From Algoriphagus marincola DSM 16067 (GTDB lineage: Bacteria; Bacteroidota; Bacteroidia; Cytophagales; Cyclobacteriaceae): a DNA stretch of 64,000 bases. The stretch spans positions 381,321 through 445,320 of the forward strand of contig NZ_AUBU01000001.1 of NCBI RefSeq assembly GCF_000429405.1. The letters run 5' to 3'. Below the pieces are notes generated by a model. That model did no database searches, was not told where the DNA came from, and saw only the letters and a list, made by a program, of their open reading frames with translations. The position numbers were made by a program, and so were the translations under genes. Position 1 is the stretch's first letter, and each line of letters opens with the position of its first letter. Below are positions 16,074 to 26,231 of this stretch, in pieces.

Positions 16074-16533
16074 TTTTCTTACGAGCTGTTCCTAGAATTT
16101 TATTTTGTAATAAATAAAAAAACCTATTTTACATTTTTAGAGTATTAAAATACATTTTTAAAAGTTTTATAAAAGTGTATAAAAACATGAGTAAAAAGAT
16201 ATAATTACCAATATTTTATAATAAAATTCTGTAAAATAATTCTTTTGAAGAATAAAGAATTGATAAGCTAGTTTTTCAAAGATTTTTTAAACTTTTTTAG
16301 CAGGCTGATTTGGGAAATTAACTTTTGTTAACATAAGGATAACAAAAACAATATTTTGATCATCTGCTAATATAAACGATAATTAAAAATTTTATTCTGT
16401 TTTAAGGGGTCTTGACCATATTTACCATTGGTCTTTTTAATAAAACAATTATGATTTTTCTAAGTAATGCTCTTGGGATATTCAAAGATATCGAATATCA
16501 TTGAGTCTATTTTAAACCATAATCAAACCAAAT
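16074..16533. other. 460-bp AT-rich leader upstream of the SusC gene
   Basis: No ORF is supported. It contains a perfect 8-bp inverted repeat TTTTGTTA / TAACAAAA (16323-16330 and 16340-16347) with a 9-bp spacer, and a small hairpin GACCA/TGGTC (16414-16418 and 16429-16433) followed by five T. The first could be an operator, the second a weak leader attenuator. The region is much longer than the other gaps in the window. Confidence 0.5.
16323..16347. promoter_or_regulatory. Candidate operator: 8-bp perfect inverted repeat
   Basis: TTTTGTTA and TAACAAAA flank nine bases about 187 bp upstream of the SusC start. Perfect symmetry of this size in front of a nutrient-uptake operon suggests a regulator site, but no partner regulator is adjacent. 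Confidence 0.35.
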
Positions 16534-19515
16534 ATGAGGAAAGTTTTACTTCTAGGACTCATGCTATTCTTGGGCAGCGCCGTGGTGTTTGCTCAAAATC
16601 GCGTGATCACTGGTACGGTTACCTCTTCGGAGGATAACTTAGGAGTACCAGGTGCGACTGTTCTGGTAAAGGGAACGACAATCGGTACAGCTACCGATTT
16701 AGATGGTAATTTCTCCATCTCCGTCCCTGCCGGAAGCAATGTATTGGTCTTTAGCTTTGTAGGCTTAAGGCAACAGGAAGTGACCATCGGAAACCAAACC
16801 ACTATCAATGTGGTGATGGATCCAGATGTTCAGGCCCTATCAGAGTTTGTGATCACCTCTTATGGTGACCAATCTAAAAGAGAAATTACCGGTGCGATTG
16901 CCTCTGTAAAAGGAGAAGTGTTCGAAAACCTTCCGGTACAATCATTTGACCGTGCGATGCAAGGTCGTATCGCTGGTGTACAGGTAACATCTACTTCTGG
17001 AGCTCCAGGTAGTACACTTAACGTACGTATTCGTGGTGTAGGATCAGTTAACGCTGGTAATGAGCCGCTTTACATCGTTGATGGTGTGCAATTAGGAACT
17101 GGTTCACTTTCAGGACAAGGATCTCAAAATGCATTGGCATCTATCAACCCAAATGACATTGAGTCTATTGAGGTATTAAAGGATGCAGCAGCAGCTTCTA
17201 TTTATGGAGCTCAAGCAGCAAACGGTGTAGTTTTGATTACTACCAAAAAAGGTAAAAGAGGAACTACACAAACCAAAGTAACTGTACAGGAAGGTATTGT
17301 ACAGCCATTGAACCTTTATGAAGTAATGGATGCAAGACAACTTGCAGGTATCAAGAGACAAGCATTTATTAATGCTGGTTTGAATCCTGCTAGTGCAGCT
17401 GCTACTTTCGGTGATCCTGAGGATCCAAACTTGGAATCTTATGACTGGGTAGACGAATTGTATAGAAATGCTCGTCTGTCTGTTTATGATCTTGCTGTTT
17501 CAGGTGGGGACGAAAAAACTCAATTCTATCTTTCTGGTTCATACACTGATCAAGAAGGACAAATTATCCAGTCTGACTATCAAAGAGCAACCGGTCGTTT
17601 GAATGTGACTCACAGACCTAACAAGAAGTTGACAATCGCAGCAAACTTGTCTTTGGCCTACCAGAGAACATTCGGTACGATTGCCAATGGTAACTTCGTA
17701 AACGGCCCATTCTCTGCTGGTTTCACCATGCGTCCAAATGTTCCGATTTACAATGAAGATGGGTCTTTCAAAGCTGATTACCCTTCAAACCACAATTTCG
17801 GATATAACATCGTTCAAGGTGTTTATGAAGAGTTGAGAAGAGGTACTTCCGTTCAAACGGTTTCTAATTTGCAGTTGAATTATCAATTTACTCCATGGTT
17901 ATCTTGGACTTCATACTTTGGTGTTGATTTCTCTGATAACCGAGACGAAAATAACCGTCCGTCTACTATTCCTGTATTTTCCTCTTTTGGGGGTCAGTCA
18001 TTCTATGCTGATAGAAGGAATAACAATTTCAATACAAACCATAATCTGAACTTCAACAAAAAGTTCAATGATGTTCACACAGTTTCAGGTTTGTTGGGTT
18101 ATGAGTACAAAGGATTCCAAACTGAAGAGACTACGGCTACTGGTCGTGGATTTGCTAATCCTACCTTGAGATATCTACAAAATGCTGCAACTCCATTTGG
18201 AGTAGGTGGCTTCTTTACTGAATTTAAGCGGGTAGGTTTCTTTGGTCAGGTTAAGTATGACTACGATGACAGATATACCGCTGACTTCACTGTTCGTAGA
18301 GATGGACATTCCCGATTCGGTGCTCAAAATCAGTGGGGTACTTTCGGTGCGGCTTCTGTCGGATGGAGAATTTCATCTGAAGGCTTCATGCAAGATTTGA
18401 CTTGGTTGGATAACTTGAGACTACGTGCATCTTATGGTGTGACCGGTAACTCTAACATTGCCAACTTTGCATCCAGAACACTTGTAGGAAATACTGGACA
18501 GTATCTAGGATTTGGTACCTTAGGACTTTCTCAGTTGGGTAATGACTTGTTGACTTGGGAAGAGTCAGTTACTACAAATATTGGTTTGGATTGGACCTTA
18601 TTCAATGGTCGAATCATTGGTACAGTTGACTTCTGGAGAAGAGATTCTGAAGCCCTTCTATTTAATACGCCACTTCCAATTGACTCTGGATTTGGAGGAA
18701 TTACCAGAAACACTGGTAAGTTGAGAAACCAAGGTATCGATATTGACTTGCAGACTGTAAACGTCGTTGCAGGTAAGTTCCAGTGGAGTACTGCATTCAA
18801 CATTACTTTCTTGGAAAACGAATTGCTTGAACTTTATGATGGATTGGATCGAATAGGTAACAATTTGATTGTAGGTCGTCCAATTTCGTTCTGGTATACA
18901 CATCAATATCTAGGTGTAAACCCTGCAAATGGTCGTGCCATGTATGATGATGGAAATGGTGGATACACTTACATTGTAGGTGAGTCTACTTTAGGATACA
19001 GAGGAAGTGGATTCCCAGGTAGCTACGGTGGTTTGGCAAATACCTTCTCTTACGGTCCGCTTTCATTGGAAGTATTCTTCCAGGGACAGTTTGGAAACTT
19101 GGCAGGTAACCAAGATATGTTCAATCTTGAAGACTGGGGAGCTTCTCAGGGTAACTTGAGAGTTAATCAATTGGATTACTGGAGACAGCCAGGTGATATC
19201 ACTACAGTTGGTCGTCCTTATGAGGGTGGTCAGGCTCCAGGTGAGTCTAATATCGACACCTTCTCTACTCGATTCTTGAGTGATGGTAGTTATGTAAGAT
19301 TGAAGCAAGTAACATTGAACTATGTACTTCCTTCTTCTGCAGCCCAGAAAATCGGTATGCAAGGTTTGAGTGCATTCGTTCAAGGTTTGAACTTGGCGAC
19401 ATTTACCAAGTATACAGGACAAGATCCTGAAGTAGTAGGTATTGCTGAAAACGTATCAATCGGACGTTTCCCTAATGCTAGACAATTTTCGGCAGGTGTA
19501 ACGCTAACCTTCTAA
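16534..19515 (+). CDS. SusC/RagA-family TonB-dependent outer-membrane transporter
   Basis: 993 residues. Signal peptide (MRKVLLLGLMLFLGSAVVFAQ), a carboxypeptidase-D-regulatory-like domain (about 24-100, VITGTVTSSEDNLGVPGATV), TonB box/plug (about 105-230, with VRIRGVGSVNAGNEPLYIVDG), then the 22-strand barrel ending in ...FPNARQFSAGVTLTF. It imports oligomers across the outer membrane with energy from TonB-ExbBD, and pairs with the SusD lipoprotein 13 bp downstream. The codons are strongly biased (GGT, GCT, ACT, AAC), which suggests high expression. No glycan-degrading enzyme lies in the operon; the ligand is unknown and could be peptide rather than glycan, given the secreted protease nearby (inference). 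Confidence 0.96.
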   Translation: MRKVLLLGLMLFLGSAVVFAQNRVITGTVTSSEDNLGVPGATVLVKGTTIGTATDLDGNFSISVPAGSNVLVFSFVGLRQQEVTIGNQTTINVVMDPDVQALSEFVITSYGDQSKREITGAIASVKGEVFENLPVQSFDRAMQGRIAGVQVTSTSGAPGSTLNVRIRGVGSVNAGNEPLYIVDGVQLGTGSLSGQGSQNALASINPNDIESIEVLKDAAAASIYGAQAANGVVLITTKKGKRGTTQTKVTVQEGIVQPLNLYEVMDARQLAGIKRQAFINAGLNPASAAATFGDPEDPNLESYDWVDELYRNARLSVYDLAVSGGDEKTQFYLSGSYTDQEGQIIQSDYQRATGRLNVTHRPNKKLTIAANLSLAYQRTFGTIANGNFVNGPFSAGFTMRPNVPIYNEDGSFKADYPSNHNFGYNIVQGVYEELRRGTSVQTVSNLQLNYQFTPWLSWTSYFGVDFSDNRDENNRPSTIPVFSSFGGQSFYADRRNNNFNTNHNLNFNKKFNDVHTVSGLLGYEYKGFQTEETTATGRGFANPTLRYLQNAATPFGVGGFFTEFKRVGFFGQVKYDYDDRYTADFTVRRDGHSRFGAQNQWGTFGAASVGWRISSEGFMQDLTWLDNLRLRASYGVTGNSNIANFASRTLVGNTGQYLGFGTLGLSQLGNDLLTWEESVTTNIGLDWTLFNGRIIGTVDFWRRDSEALLFNTPLPIDSGFGGITRNTGKLRNQGIDIDLQTVNVVAGKFQWSTAFNITFLENELLELYDGLDRIGNNLIVGRPISFWYTHQYLGVNPANGRAMYDDGNGGYTYIVGESTLGYRGSGFPGSYGGLANTFSYGPLSLEVFFQGQFGNLAGNQDMFNLEDWGASQGNLRVNQLDYWRQPGDITTVGRPYEGGQAPGESNIDTFSTRFLSDGSYVRLKQVTLNYVLPSSAAQKIGMQGLSAFVQGLNLATFTKYTGQDPEVVGIAENVSIGRFPNARQFSAGVTLTF

Positions 19516-19528
19516 TTCGAAATCAGAT

Positions 19529-20971
19529 ATGAAAAATATAGTAAAAACAATGGTATTGGGTGGGGCTATTTTAGCAGCATCCTGTACAGATCTAGAAACT
19601 CAGCCAAGGCAAAGTTTGACACCAGAGACTGCCTTTGCTGATGTAGATGGAATGGAATCTTTAGGCTTGACAGCTTATGGGACCTTAAGAGCTTTTAACC
19701 GATATGGTCAGCAATTAATAATTGCTCCTGAGATCATGGCCGATAACCTTAGAATCATCGCTAATACAGGTAGATATATCGGTCAGGAACAAAATACAGA
19801 TCGAGCTCACATAGGAATCTGGAATGGCGGGATGTGGTCAGGTATCAATACGACCAATATCGTTCTTTCACAGATTGATGATGAAGAAGCTATTCCTGGA
19901 GATGCTGCTCAAAGACAGCGTGTAAAAGGTGAAGCTCACTTCCTTCGAGCATTGATGTATTTCGACATGGCTCGAATTTATGGATATGAACCTGGTAAAG
20001 AGGTAAATGGCTGGGATAAGGCAGTTATCTTGAGAACAGAGCCAACTCTAGGTTTCTCAAATGCAGATTTCAGAGCTCGTGCTACAAACCGTCAGGTTTA
20101 TGATCAAGTAATCGCGGATTTACAGGCAGCTATCAACTTATTGCCTAATGCCTCTATGGGATCTGCAAATGTATACCGCGCTAGCCGTGGTGCAGCTCAA
20201 GCCTTATTGGCAAGAGTTTATTTGTATGACTCTAAGTTTGCTGAGGCGGCTGCATCTGCTACCGCAGCTATGGCTTCCTTTGGTCTAGCGGACGATGGTA
20301 CAGGTCTTGCGACTCCTGAAAATTACATTGCAGGTTTCTCAACAGCTCCAAACCCTGAATCTTTATTCGAAGTAGAAATCCGAGCTAATGACTGGTCTAC
20401 AGTAGATGGTGTTAACAACTCAGTATCTTCTTTGACTGCGAATGTATTCGCCTCAGCTCAGTTCATTGCAACTGCAACTGATGATTTGATCGAATCTTAT
20501 GATGAGAATGATGTAAGAAGAGACGCATGGGTAGAGACTACTCGAACAGGTTCTAACGAAACTGTTTATCGCTCTGCTAAGTGGTTGGGGCACAAAGGAG
20601 ATTTCCTAGAGAACCTACCTATAATTCGTGCGGCAGAAATGTATTTGATTCGTGCAGAGGCTCGATACAGAACTGGTGATGAAGCAGGTGCAATAGCTGA
20701 TCTAAATGCACTTCGTGCAAATCGTGGACTTGAAGAGTTTCCGATTTCAGCAACTGGACAGGCTTTGTTCGAAGCAATTATGCTAGAGCGTAGGCTAGAA
20801 TTTGCGCTAGAAGGTCACAGATGGTTTGATCTTAAGCGTAATGGTTTGCCAATCACTAAAGCCGGTCGATTTGAGGATATTCCTTACGAGGACTACAGAT
20901 TGTTGCCACCGCTTCCTACTGATGAATTATTGTTGAACGATCAGTTGGAGCAGAACCCTGGTTATAACTAA
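19529..20971 (+). CDS. SusD/RagB-family nutrient-binding lipoprotein
   Basis: 480 residues with a lipoprotein signal (MVLGGAILAASCTD, Cys at 19). The TPR-rich SusD fold is visible: RVKGEAHFLRALMYFDMARIYG and the C-terminal RRLEFALEGHRWFDLKRNG are hallmark segments. It caps the SusC barrel from outside and binds the substrate. It starts 13 bp after the SusC stop and is followed after 16 bp by another lipoprotein. Same codon bias as SusC at the 5' end, somewhat weaker later. Confidence 0.96.
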   Translation: MKNIVKTMVLGGAILAASCTDLETQPRQSLTPETAFADVDGMESLGLTAYGTLRAFNRYGQQLIIAPEIMADNLRIIANTGRYIGQEQNTDRAHIGIWNGGMWSGINTTNIVLSQIDDEEAIPGDAAQRQRVKGEAHFLRALMYFDMARIYGYEPGKEVNGWDKAVILRTEPTLGFSNADFRARATNRQVYDQVIADLQAAINLLPNASMGSANVYRASRGAAQALLARVYLYDSKFAEAAASATAAMASFGLADDGTGLATPENYIAGFSTAPNPESLFEVEIRANDWSTVDGVNNSVSSLTANVFASAQFIATATDDLIESYDENDVRRDAWVETTRTGSNETVYRSAKWLGHKGDFLENLPIIRAAEMYLIRAEARYRTGDEAGAIADLNALRANRGLEEFPISATGQALFEAIMLERRLEFALEGHRWFDLKRNGLPITKAGRFEDIPYEDYRLLPPLPTDELLLNDQLEQNPGYN

Positions 20972-20987
20972 AAAATAGAAATCAATC

Positions 20988-21815
20988 ATGAAAAAGATAT
21001 ATAACTATCTAGCAGTTGTCCTTGCCGCAGTGGTAATGACTTCCTGCTTCGACGATCCGGGGAGAGATGTGTTCTTTTCAGGCAATGAGGTGGAGTTCAA
21101 TGCTGGTAATCTACCAAATGGTCTAACCACCACTCAGGTGAGAAGAAATGCAGAGCAAACCGATCAATTTGATATTCAAGTCAATCGAGTTTCTACCGAT
21201 GCATCTAGTGCAATCAACATTACCATTGGTGTTGATCCTGCTTCTACTGCGGTACAAGGTGTACATGTAGACTTTACTGGTACTACCGTCACTATTCCCG
21301 CGGGGGAGTTTATAGCAACTTTCCCAGTGACGATCCTTACTGGAAATATAGATCCTTCTGAATCACCAGTATTGGGATTGGTTATGGAGTCAGCTACAGG
21401 CGCAGACGTTTCAGATAACTATGGAACATTGGACGTAAACATTAATGTAATTTGTGAATCTAACATTTCTTCAGCTTCCGATACTTGGACTGCTACTAGC
21501 CAATCTAGATTTGGGCAATTTACTGCAACGGTTACAGTTGTTCCTGTAGAAGGTGCGGTCGGTGAATATGTTGTATCAGACATTTCTGCCGGATTGTATG
21601 CGGCCTTTGGATTTGGGACAATTCAGCAGGCTATCTATGGAGATAACTGTAATTCCTTGACCTTTTTGAGGCCTGGTCAAAGACAGTTTAATATTTCTGC
21701 TCCACGTGTAGAACCATTAGTTGGATCATTTGATCCAGCTACTAACACGATGACTGTTTACTGGAGTGATCCAAACAACAACATCGATGGTACTACGGTC
21801 TTGGTGAAAGATTAA
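20988..21815 (+). CDS. Lipoprotein of a SusCD operon (DUF4843/DUF1735-like)
   Basis: 275 residues. Lipoprotein signal MKKIYNYLAVVLAAVVMTSCF (Cys 20) then a beta-rich domain resembling Calx-beta/DUF4843-like surface proteins found as the third gene of SusCD operons: VEFNAGNLPNGLTTTQVRR, IPAGEFIATFPVTILTGNI. Such proteins are thought to sit at the cell surface and bind ligand, but no activity is established. It ends the operon, with a strong terminator at 21831-21862. The exact family assignment is by appearance only. Confidence 0.75.
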   Translation: MKKIYNYLAVVLAAVVMTSCFDDPGRDVFFSGNEVEFNAGNLPNGLTTTQVRRNAEQTDQFDIQVNRVSTDASSAINITIGVDPASTAVQGVHVDFTGTTVTIPAGEFIATFPVTILTGNIDPSESPVLGLVMESATGADVSDNYGTLDVNINVICESNISSASDTWTATSQSRFGQFTATVTVVPVEGAVGEYVVSDISAGLYAAFGFGTIQQAIYGDNCNSLTFLRPGQRQFNISAPRVEPLVGSFDPATNTMTVYWSDPNNNIDGTTVLVKD

Positions 21816-21830
21816 TTCACAACCTTTAAC

Positions 21831-21862
21831 AAAAAAAAGGAGGGTTTCCCCTCCTTTTTTTT
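21831..21862 (+). terminator. Intrinsic terminator of the SusCD operon
   Basis: A-rich AAAAAAAAGGAGGG (21831-21844) pairs with CCCTCCTTTTTTTT (21849-21862) around a four-base loop. The perfect GGAGGG/CCCTCC core and T8 tail lie about 16 bp after the stop codon. Confidence 0.92.
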
Positions 21863-21989
21863 GTTTTAGAAGTGCAATTCATCAAAAGTTTTAAGACTTA
21901 TTGATGACTATGTTTTATTTTTAGCTAATTATTTTCAAAAAAATAATTGAGAATTAAACCCAAGTGTAAGTGTGGAAGTTTGAATAAGT

Positions 21990-24900
21990 ATGAGGAGAAA
22001 AATTACCCTATTAACCTGTGCCTTAGTAATAGCACTTGGTTCGCAGATTAGCGCTCAAGACAATCAGAGTAAAGAAGCCCTACTTCAAAAAGCAAGAGAA
22101 ACTGTAAAATCCAGTCTTCAACAAAGACTAGATAAACTGCGCTATATACCGCAACCTAATATTTCCCAAAAGTTCAGCTATCTGAATGCAGATGGAGTTC
22201 TTGTCCTTGAGAATGGGTTTACTTCTAAGATTCAATATTTGGATGAATCAGGGGCTCCAGTTCTATACGCCCCACATAATACAAATGCAGCCATCACCAC
22301 CGGTGCTGTTCACCTTCAACCCGGTGGAGATTTAGGCTTGAATCTAACAGGTAAAGGGCTGACAGTTGGTATTTTTGATCAGACAAGGCCCAAGCCAGAT
22401 CATGTTGAATTTGGAGGTAGATTAACTCAAATTGATGGTTCATCAGAAGATCTTAGTACGCATGCCACTCACGTAAGTGGTACAGTAATGGGCGGGGGAG
22501 CCAACTCTCAAGCCAAGGGAATGGCCTATGAAGCCACTGGATGGTCTTTTAATTGGGACGCGGACATTTCCAAGATGAATGCAAATGCTTATGACCCTGC
22601 CACCAAGCCCAATGGAATGTTGATTTCTAATCATTCCTATGGTATTGTTCTTGGCTGGAGAAGTAATGGAGGGTCTTGGACATGGTTTGGAAATGCGAAT
22701 GTTGATCCCGACAAGGATTGGAGATTTGGGTTTTACTCAACCAAGAGTCGGGCTATAGATGAATTACTTTTTACTAAACCTTATTACTCGGTAGTTTGGG
22801 CTGCAGGAAATGATAGAGATGACGTAGGAGACGGTAGCCGTGATCCAGACGGTCCAGAGGATACTATCGGTCCTGAAGGTGTCGCAAAGAATAATTTTGC
22901 AATTGGGGCGGTAGAGCGAGTTCTTGATTACAAGTCCCCTCAAGATGTACAAATGAGTGGGTTTTCTTCTTGGGGTCCCGTAGATGATGGTCGGATTAAG
23001 CCGGACTTGGTGGCCATGGGCGTCAATGTATTTAGTGCTTCCATCGGTCCTCAGGGAGGTGATAGTTATGCAAGCCAAAGCGGAACGTCTATGGCTGCAC
23101 CTAATGCAACTGGGTCAATGTTTCTGCTTCAGCAATTGTATTCAGAGCGGAATTCTGGGAGATTTATGCTCTCTTCTGCATTGAAAGCGCTGGCTATTCA
23201 CACTGCCAAAGAAGCAGGTCCGGCTCCTGGACCAGATTATATGTTTGGCTGGGGGCTTTTGGATGTAAATGCCGCTGCCAAAATTATTTTAGGCGAAGAT
23301 GGTTCTTCGCAATTTATCAGGGAAGAATTACTTGGTGATGGAGAGGTGCAGGAATTTGATTTTATCTCCGATGGTGTCACCCCCATTCGAGTGACTATAG
23401 CCTGGACAGATCCTGCGGGTTCACCTCCTGGACAGTCCAATAATCCAACCGATTTGATGCTCGTTAACGACTTGGATTTAAGAATTTTTGATGAGGATGG
23501 AAAAGAATTTTTTCCTTGGTCTTTGGATCCCTCATTGCGTGCAGGAGCACGAGGAGATAGAACGAAAGATAATTTCAGGGATAATGTTGAACAAGTCTTG
23601 ATCGATGCTCCTGAGGCAAAACGCTACACTGTACGGGTAAGTCACAAAAATTCACTTGAGTTTGGAGTGCAACAGTATTCCATGGTATTTACAGCCGGAA
23701 CTATTGATGGAGCTGAAGAAACGCTTTATTGGATAGGCGGGACAGAAGGTTCCTGGAATGATGGTAATAACTGGTCTTTGACTGCTCAGGGAAGTCCTGC
23801 TGGAAAGATTCCTTCTAATGGAACTCGTGTGGTCTTTGAAGGCACTGAGGGAGGAAACACCGCTGTCAATCTTTCTGCTTCAGTAAATGCCTTCAGTGTG
23901 AATTTATTTGGAGACCAGGTTGTGACTTTTGATCTGGGAGGGAATAATATCAATGTGACCAACGGATTCCGCGTTAGCAATCAAATCACAGAGATCCGAA
24001 ACGGCACATTGACCTTTGAAAATGACCTTTCTAATGCGCAGATTATTGAATTTGGTCAGACAGCTTTTGAAAATGTACAACTTAATTTCAATACCGGAAA
24101 TTGGAGATTAATTGCATCCGAAAAACTAGAAGATGTCCGGATCGATGAGGCAAATCTTGAGGTAGCACTTGAGTCATTGGAGGTGAATTTGTTAGAGATG
24201 GTAGGTGCTGGTTCCATTGACGGTAGCTTTACCTCAATCACCTTTGATGAAGATTTTATTGCTGAACCACAAGCAAGCATCAAATCAGATATCAAAGTGA
24301 TATTTACAGGAGAGAACGGGCTGTTTAATCAACTTGCATCTGAGAATATTACCGAATTGGACGTTCAATCAGGCGAGTTGACCTTGTTAAGTGCAGGAGT
24401 AGACAAAATCACTGCATCTAACTCTACTGTTCTTTTAGATCGAGAAGTTTTGACAATATCTGAATTGGCCTTGGGAGAAGCTTCCATCTTTGACTTAGGC
24501 CCTTCCGGACAATTGACAATTTTGGAGAATATTTCTGCTAATGCCACTTCTGACCTAGGGGCGAAGATTCAAGCAGGGAATAAAGGACAAATCATACATA
24601 ATGTCTACCGAAAGTACTGCTTTGAAAATCTAAGCCTTGAAAATGTTGATTTAGAAGGAGATGCAATTATCAATCTAGGTACGGATGCTGAGGTTACTAA
24701 TTCGGATGGATGGTTAACTCAAATTTGTGAGGATGTGCTTTTCGCAAACTTCACGGTACAATATCCTTGTGCAGGTGCCGCAGTTACATTTGACAACCTG
24801 AGTGAAGGTGCTATTTCCAACTATAGCTGGGACTTCGGTGGTTTAGGCGAATCAGAGTTGGAGAATCCATTCTTTGTATTTGATACTCCGGGATCCTACA

Positions 24901-25451
24901 CAGTTACTTTAACGATATCAAATGATGATGGAGCTACTGTTTTTGAGCAGGCAGTTGAAATTGGAAGCAATGATTTGACAAAGCCTGAAATTGTAGCAAA
25001 TGGAACGACTTTGACCTCCCAGCAACCAGGAAATGCATACCAGTGGTATCTAAATGGAGTCGCAATATCAGGCGCAACTTCCAGGTCTATCAACGCTGAG
25101 TCAGATGGGTCTTATCAAGTTGCAATCTTTAATGATATTTGCAACCGTGTTTCTGATCCGGTGGTGATTTCTTCGATACCAAACCAAGAGCAGGATCTAG
25201 CTCGATTTGGAATTTTTGTAGGACCTATTCCATCAGATGATAAAGTCAAAGTTTATATTTCTAATACCTATCGTGGTCCGCTGACTCTTTCCCTAGTTGA
25301 TATGGCAGGAAGAGAATACCGTAGAACTGAGGTCGGTAAAAACACAGATGAACTTGAAATCGAAATGAACCTTCCTGCTAGACAGGGACTTTACATATTG
25401 AAAATCAATACCAACAATTTAACCTTACACAAAAAAGTAATTAAACAATGA
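21990..25451 (+). CDS. Secreted S8 subtilisin-like protease with PKD domain and T9SS sorting tail
   Basis: 1153 residues. Signal peptide (about 1-22, MRRKITLLTCALVIALGSQISAQ), pro-region, catalytic S8 domain with the triad D130 (GIFDQT), H158 (THATHVSG; Ala replaces the usual Gly after His) and S367 (SGTSMAAP). A P-domain-like region follows (about 440-570), then beta-repeat linkers with WIGGTEGSWNDGNNWS, a PKD domain (about 935-1005, DFGGLGESELENPFFVFDTPGSYTV split over the motif) and a type A C-terminal sorting domain (about 1080-1153). It should be exported by Sec, then type IX secretion, to the surface. The downstream gene overlaps it by 4 bp. Confidence 0.93.
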   Translation: MRRKITLLTCALVIALGSQISAQDNQSKEALLQKARETVKSSLQQRLDKLRYIPQPNISQKFSYLNADGVLVLENGFTSKIQYLDESGAPVLYAPHNTNAAITTGAVHLQPGGDLGLNLTGKGLTVGIFDQTRPKPDHVEFGGRLTQIDGSSEDLSTHATHVSGTVMGGGANSQAKGMAYEATGWSFNWDADISKMNANAYDPATKPNGMLISNHSYGIVLGWRSNGGSWTWFGNANVDPDKDWRFGFYSTKSRAIDELLFTKPYYSVVWAAGNDRDDVGDGSRDPDGPEDTIGPEGVAKNNFAIGAVERVLDYKSPQDVQMSGFSSWGPVDDGRIKPDLVAMGVNVFSASIGPQGGDSYASQSGTSMAAPNATGSMFLLQQLYSERNSGRFMLSSALKALAIHTAKEAGPAPGPDYMFGWGLLDVNAAAKIILGEDGSSQFIREELLGDGEVQEFDFISDGVTPIRVTIAWTDPAGSPPGQSNNPTDLMLVNDLDLRIFDEDGKEFFPWSLDPSLRAGARGDRTKDNFRDNVEQVLIDAPEAKRYTVRVSHKNSLEFGVQQYSMVFTAGTIDGAEETLYWIGGTEGSWNDGNNWSLTAQGSPAGKIPSNGTRVVFEGTEGGNTAVNLSASVNAFSVNLFGDQVVTFDLGGNNINVTNGFRVSNQITEIRNGTLTFENDLSNAQIIEFGQTAFENVQLNFNTGNWRLIASEKLEDVRIDEANLEVALESLEVNLLEMVGAGSIDGSFTSITFDEDFIAEPQASIKSDIKVIFTGENGLFNQLASENITELDVQSGELTLLSAGVDKITASNSTVLLDREVLTISELALGEASIFDLGPSGQLTILENISANATSDLGAKIQAGNKGQIIHNVYRKYCFENLSLENVDLEGDAIINLGTDAEVTNSDGWLTQICEDVLFANFTVQYPCAGAAVTFDNLSEGAISNYSWDFGGLGESELENPFFVFDTPGSYTVTLTISNDDGATVFEQAVEIGSNDLTKPEIVANGTTLTSQQPGNAYQWYLNGVAISGATSRSINAESDGSYQVAIFNDICNRVSDPVVISSIPNQEQDLARFGIFVGPIPSDDKVKVYISNTYRGPLTLSLVDMAGREYRRTEVGKNTDELEIEMNLPARQGLYILKINTNNLTLHKKVIKQ

Positions 25452-26149
25452 GAAAACTATTAGTAGTTCTGTTCCTTTTTTTAGCCAATTCAAGCTTTGC
25501 GCAGATTGCAAACTTTGATTTGAATGGAGCACCGGCACGGATATCAGGATATGACGGTATTGAGGGGTCTCCCTACCTATTTGCTGATTGGTCTAGAGCA
25601 GATTTATCGCTTAGTAATGCAGGATTAAAAGAGAATGTCGCTTATCGATTCAATATTTATGAAAATGAACTTGAGGTAATCAATGAAGCTGGAAATAAGA
25701 TTTATTTGAATAAGTCTTATGTGGAGTACGCCATGCTGGAAAGACCTTCTATCGTGATAGCAAATAATACTGAAGAAGGGCTTTTGACAAGATTGCTTTT
25801 CAAGAAAGGTTATGATATCATTAATGGAGTGAAAGCTACTGATCTTGTCAATGTGATTGCAGAGGGAGAAAAATATACCTTGGTTCGTAAATTTGTTTCC
25901 GATTTAGTAACTCCACCTAAGAATAGCTATGCTCCCACAGCTGGTCGAATGTTCGTTTTTGAGGAGAACTTCTATCTGATTGATGCAAATAACAATGTCA
26001 ACTCTGTTCGAAACAAGACAAATAACATCATCAAATCTTTGAATGAAAAGGATCAGGATTTAGCGAAGCAAATTGTAAAAGATAACAAGTTGAATCTCTC
26101 CAGAGAAGACCACTTGGTGCTCTTTTTCCAAAAGCTTAACGAAGCCTAA
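25448..26149 (+). CDS. Secreted protein of unknown function, coupled to the S8 protease
   Basis: 233 residues with a clear signal peptide (MRKLLVVLFLFLANSSFAQ). The remainder is mixed alpha/beta with LYRF-type strands near the middle (NVAYRFNIYENELEVINEAGNKIYL) and a C-terminal helical part (NNIIKSLNEKDQDLAKQIVKDNKLNLSREDHLVLFFQKLNEA). I do not recognise a family. The ATG overlaps the protease stop (ATGA), so it is translated with it; a pro-peptide, inhibitor or chaperone role for the protease is possible but unproven. A strong terminator follows at 26170. Confidence 0.75.
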   Translation: MRKLLVVLFLFLANSSFAQIANFDLNGAPARISGYDGIEGSPYLFADWSRADLSLSNAGLKENVAYRFNIYENELEVINEAGNKIYLNKSYVEYAMLERPSIVIANNTEEGLLTRLLFKKGYDIINGVKATDLVNVIAEGEKYTLVRKFVSDLVTPPKNSYAPTAGRMFVFEENFYLIDANNNVNSVRNKTNNIIKSLNEKDQDLAKQIVKDNKLNLSREDHLVLFFQKLNEA

Positions 26150-26169
26150 TCGATTTGAAATCAACCTAG

Positions 26170-26203
26170 AAGCCCCGGGTAAAACCGGGGCTTTTGTGTT
26201 TTT
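26170..26203 (+). terminator. Intrinsic terminator after the protease unit
   Basis: AAGCCCCGG (26170-26178) pairs with CCGGGGCTT (26185-26193), followed by TTGTGTTTTT. It ends the S8 protease unit 20 bp past the last stop. Confidence 0.92.
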
Positions 26204-26231
26204 GAGGATTTTCTATCTCTGATCTTTTGGC

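Noticed and set aside
16414..16433. Leader hairpin GACCA/TGGTC with T5 before SusC
   Set aside because: Only a 5-bp stem; kept as a comment in the leader feature, not as a terminator.
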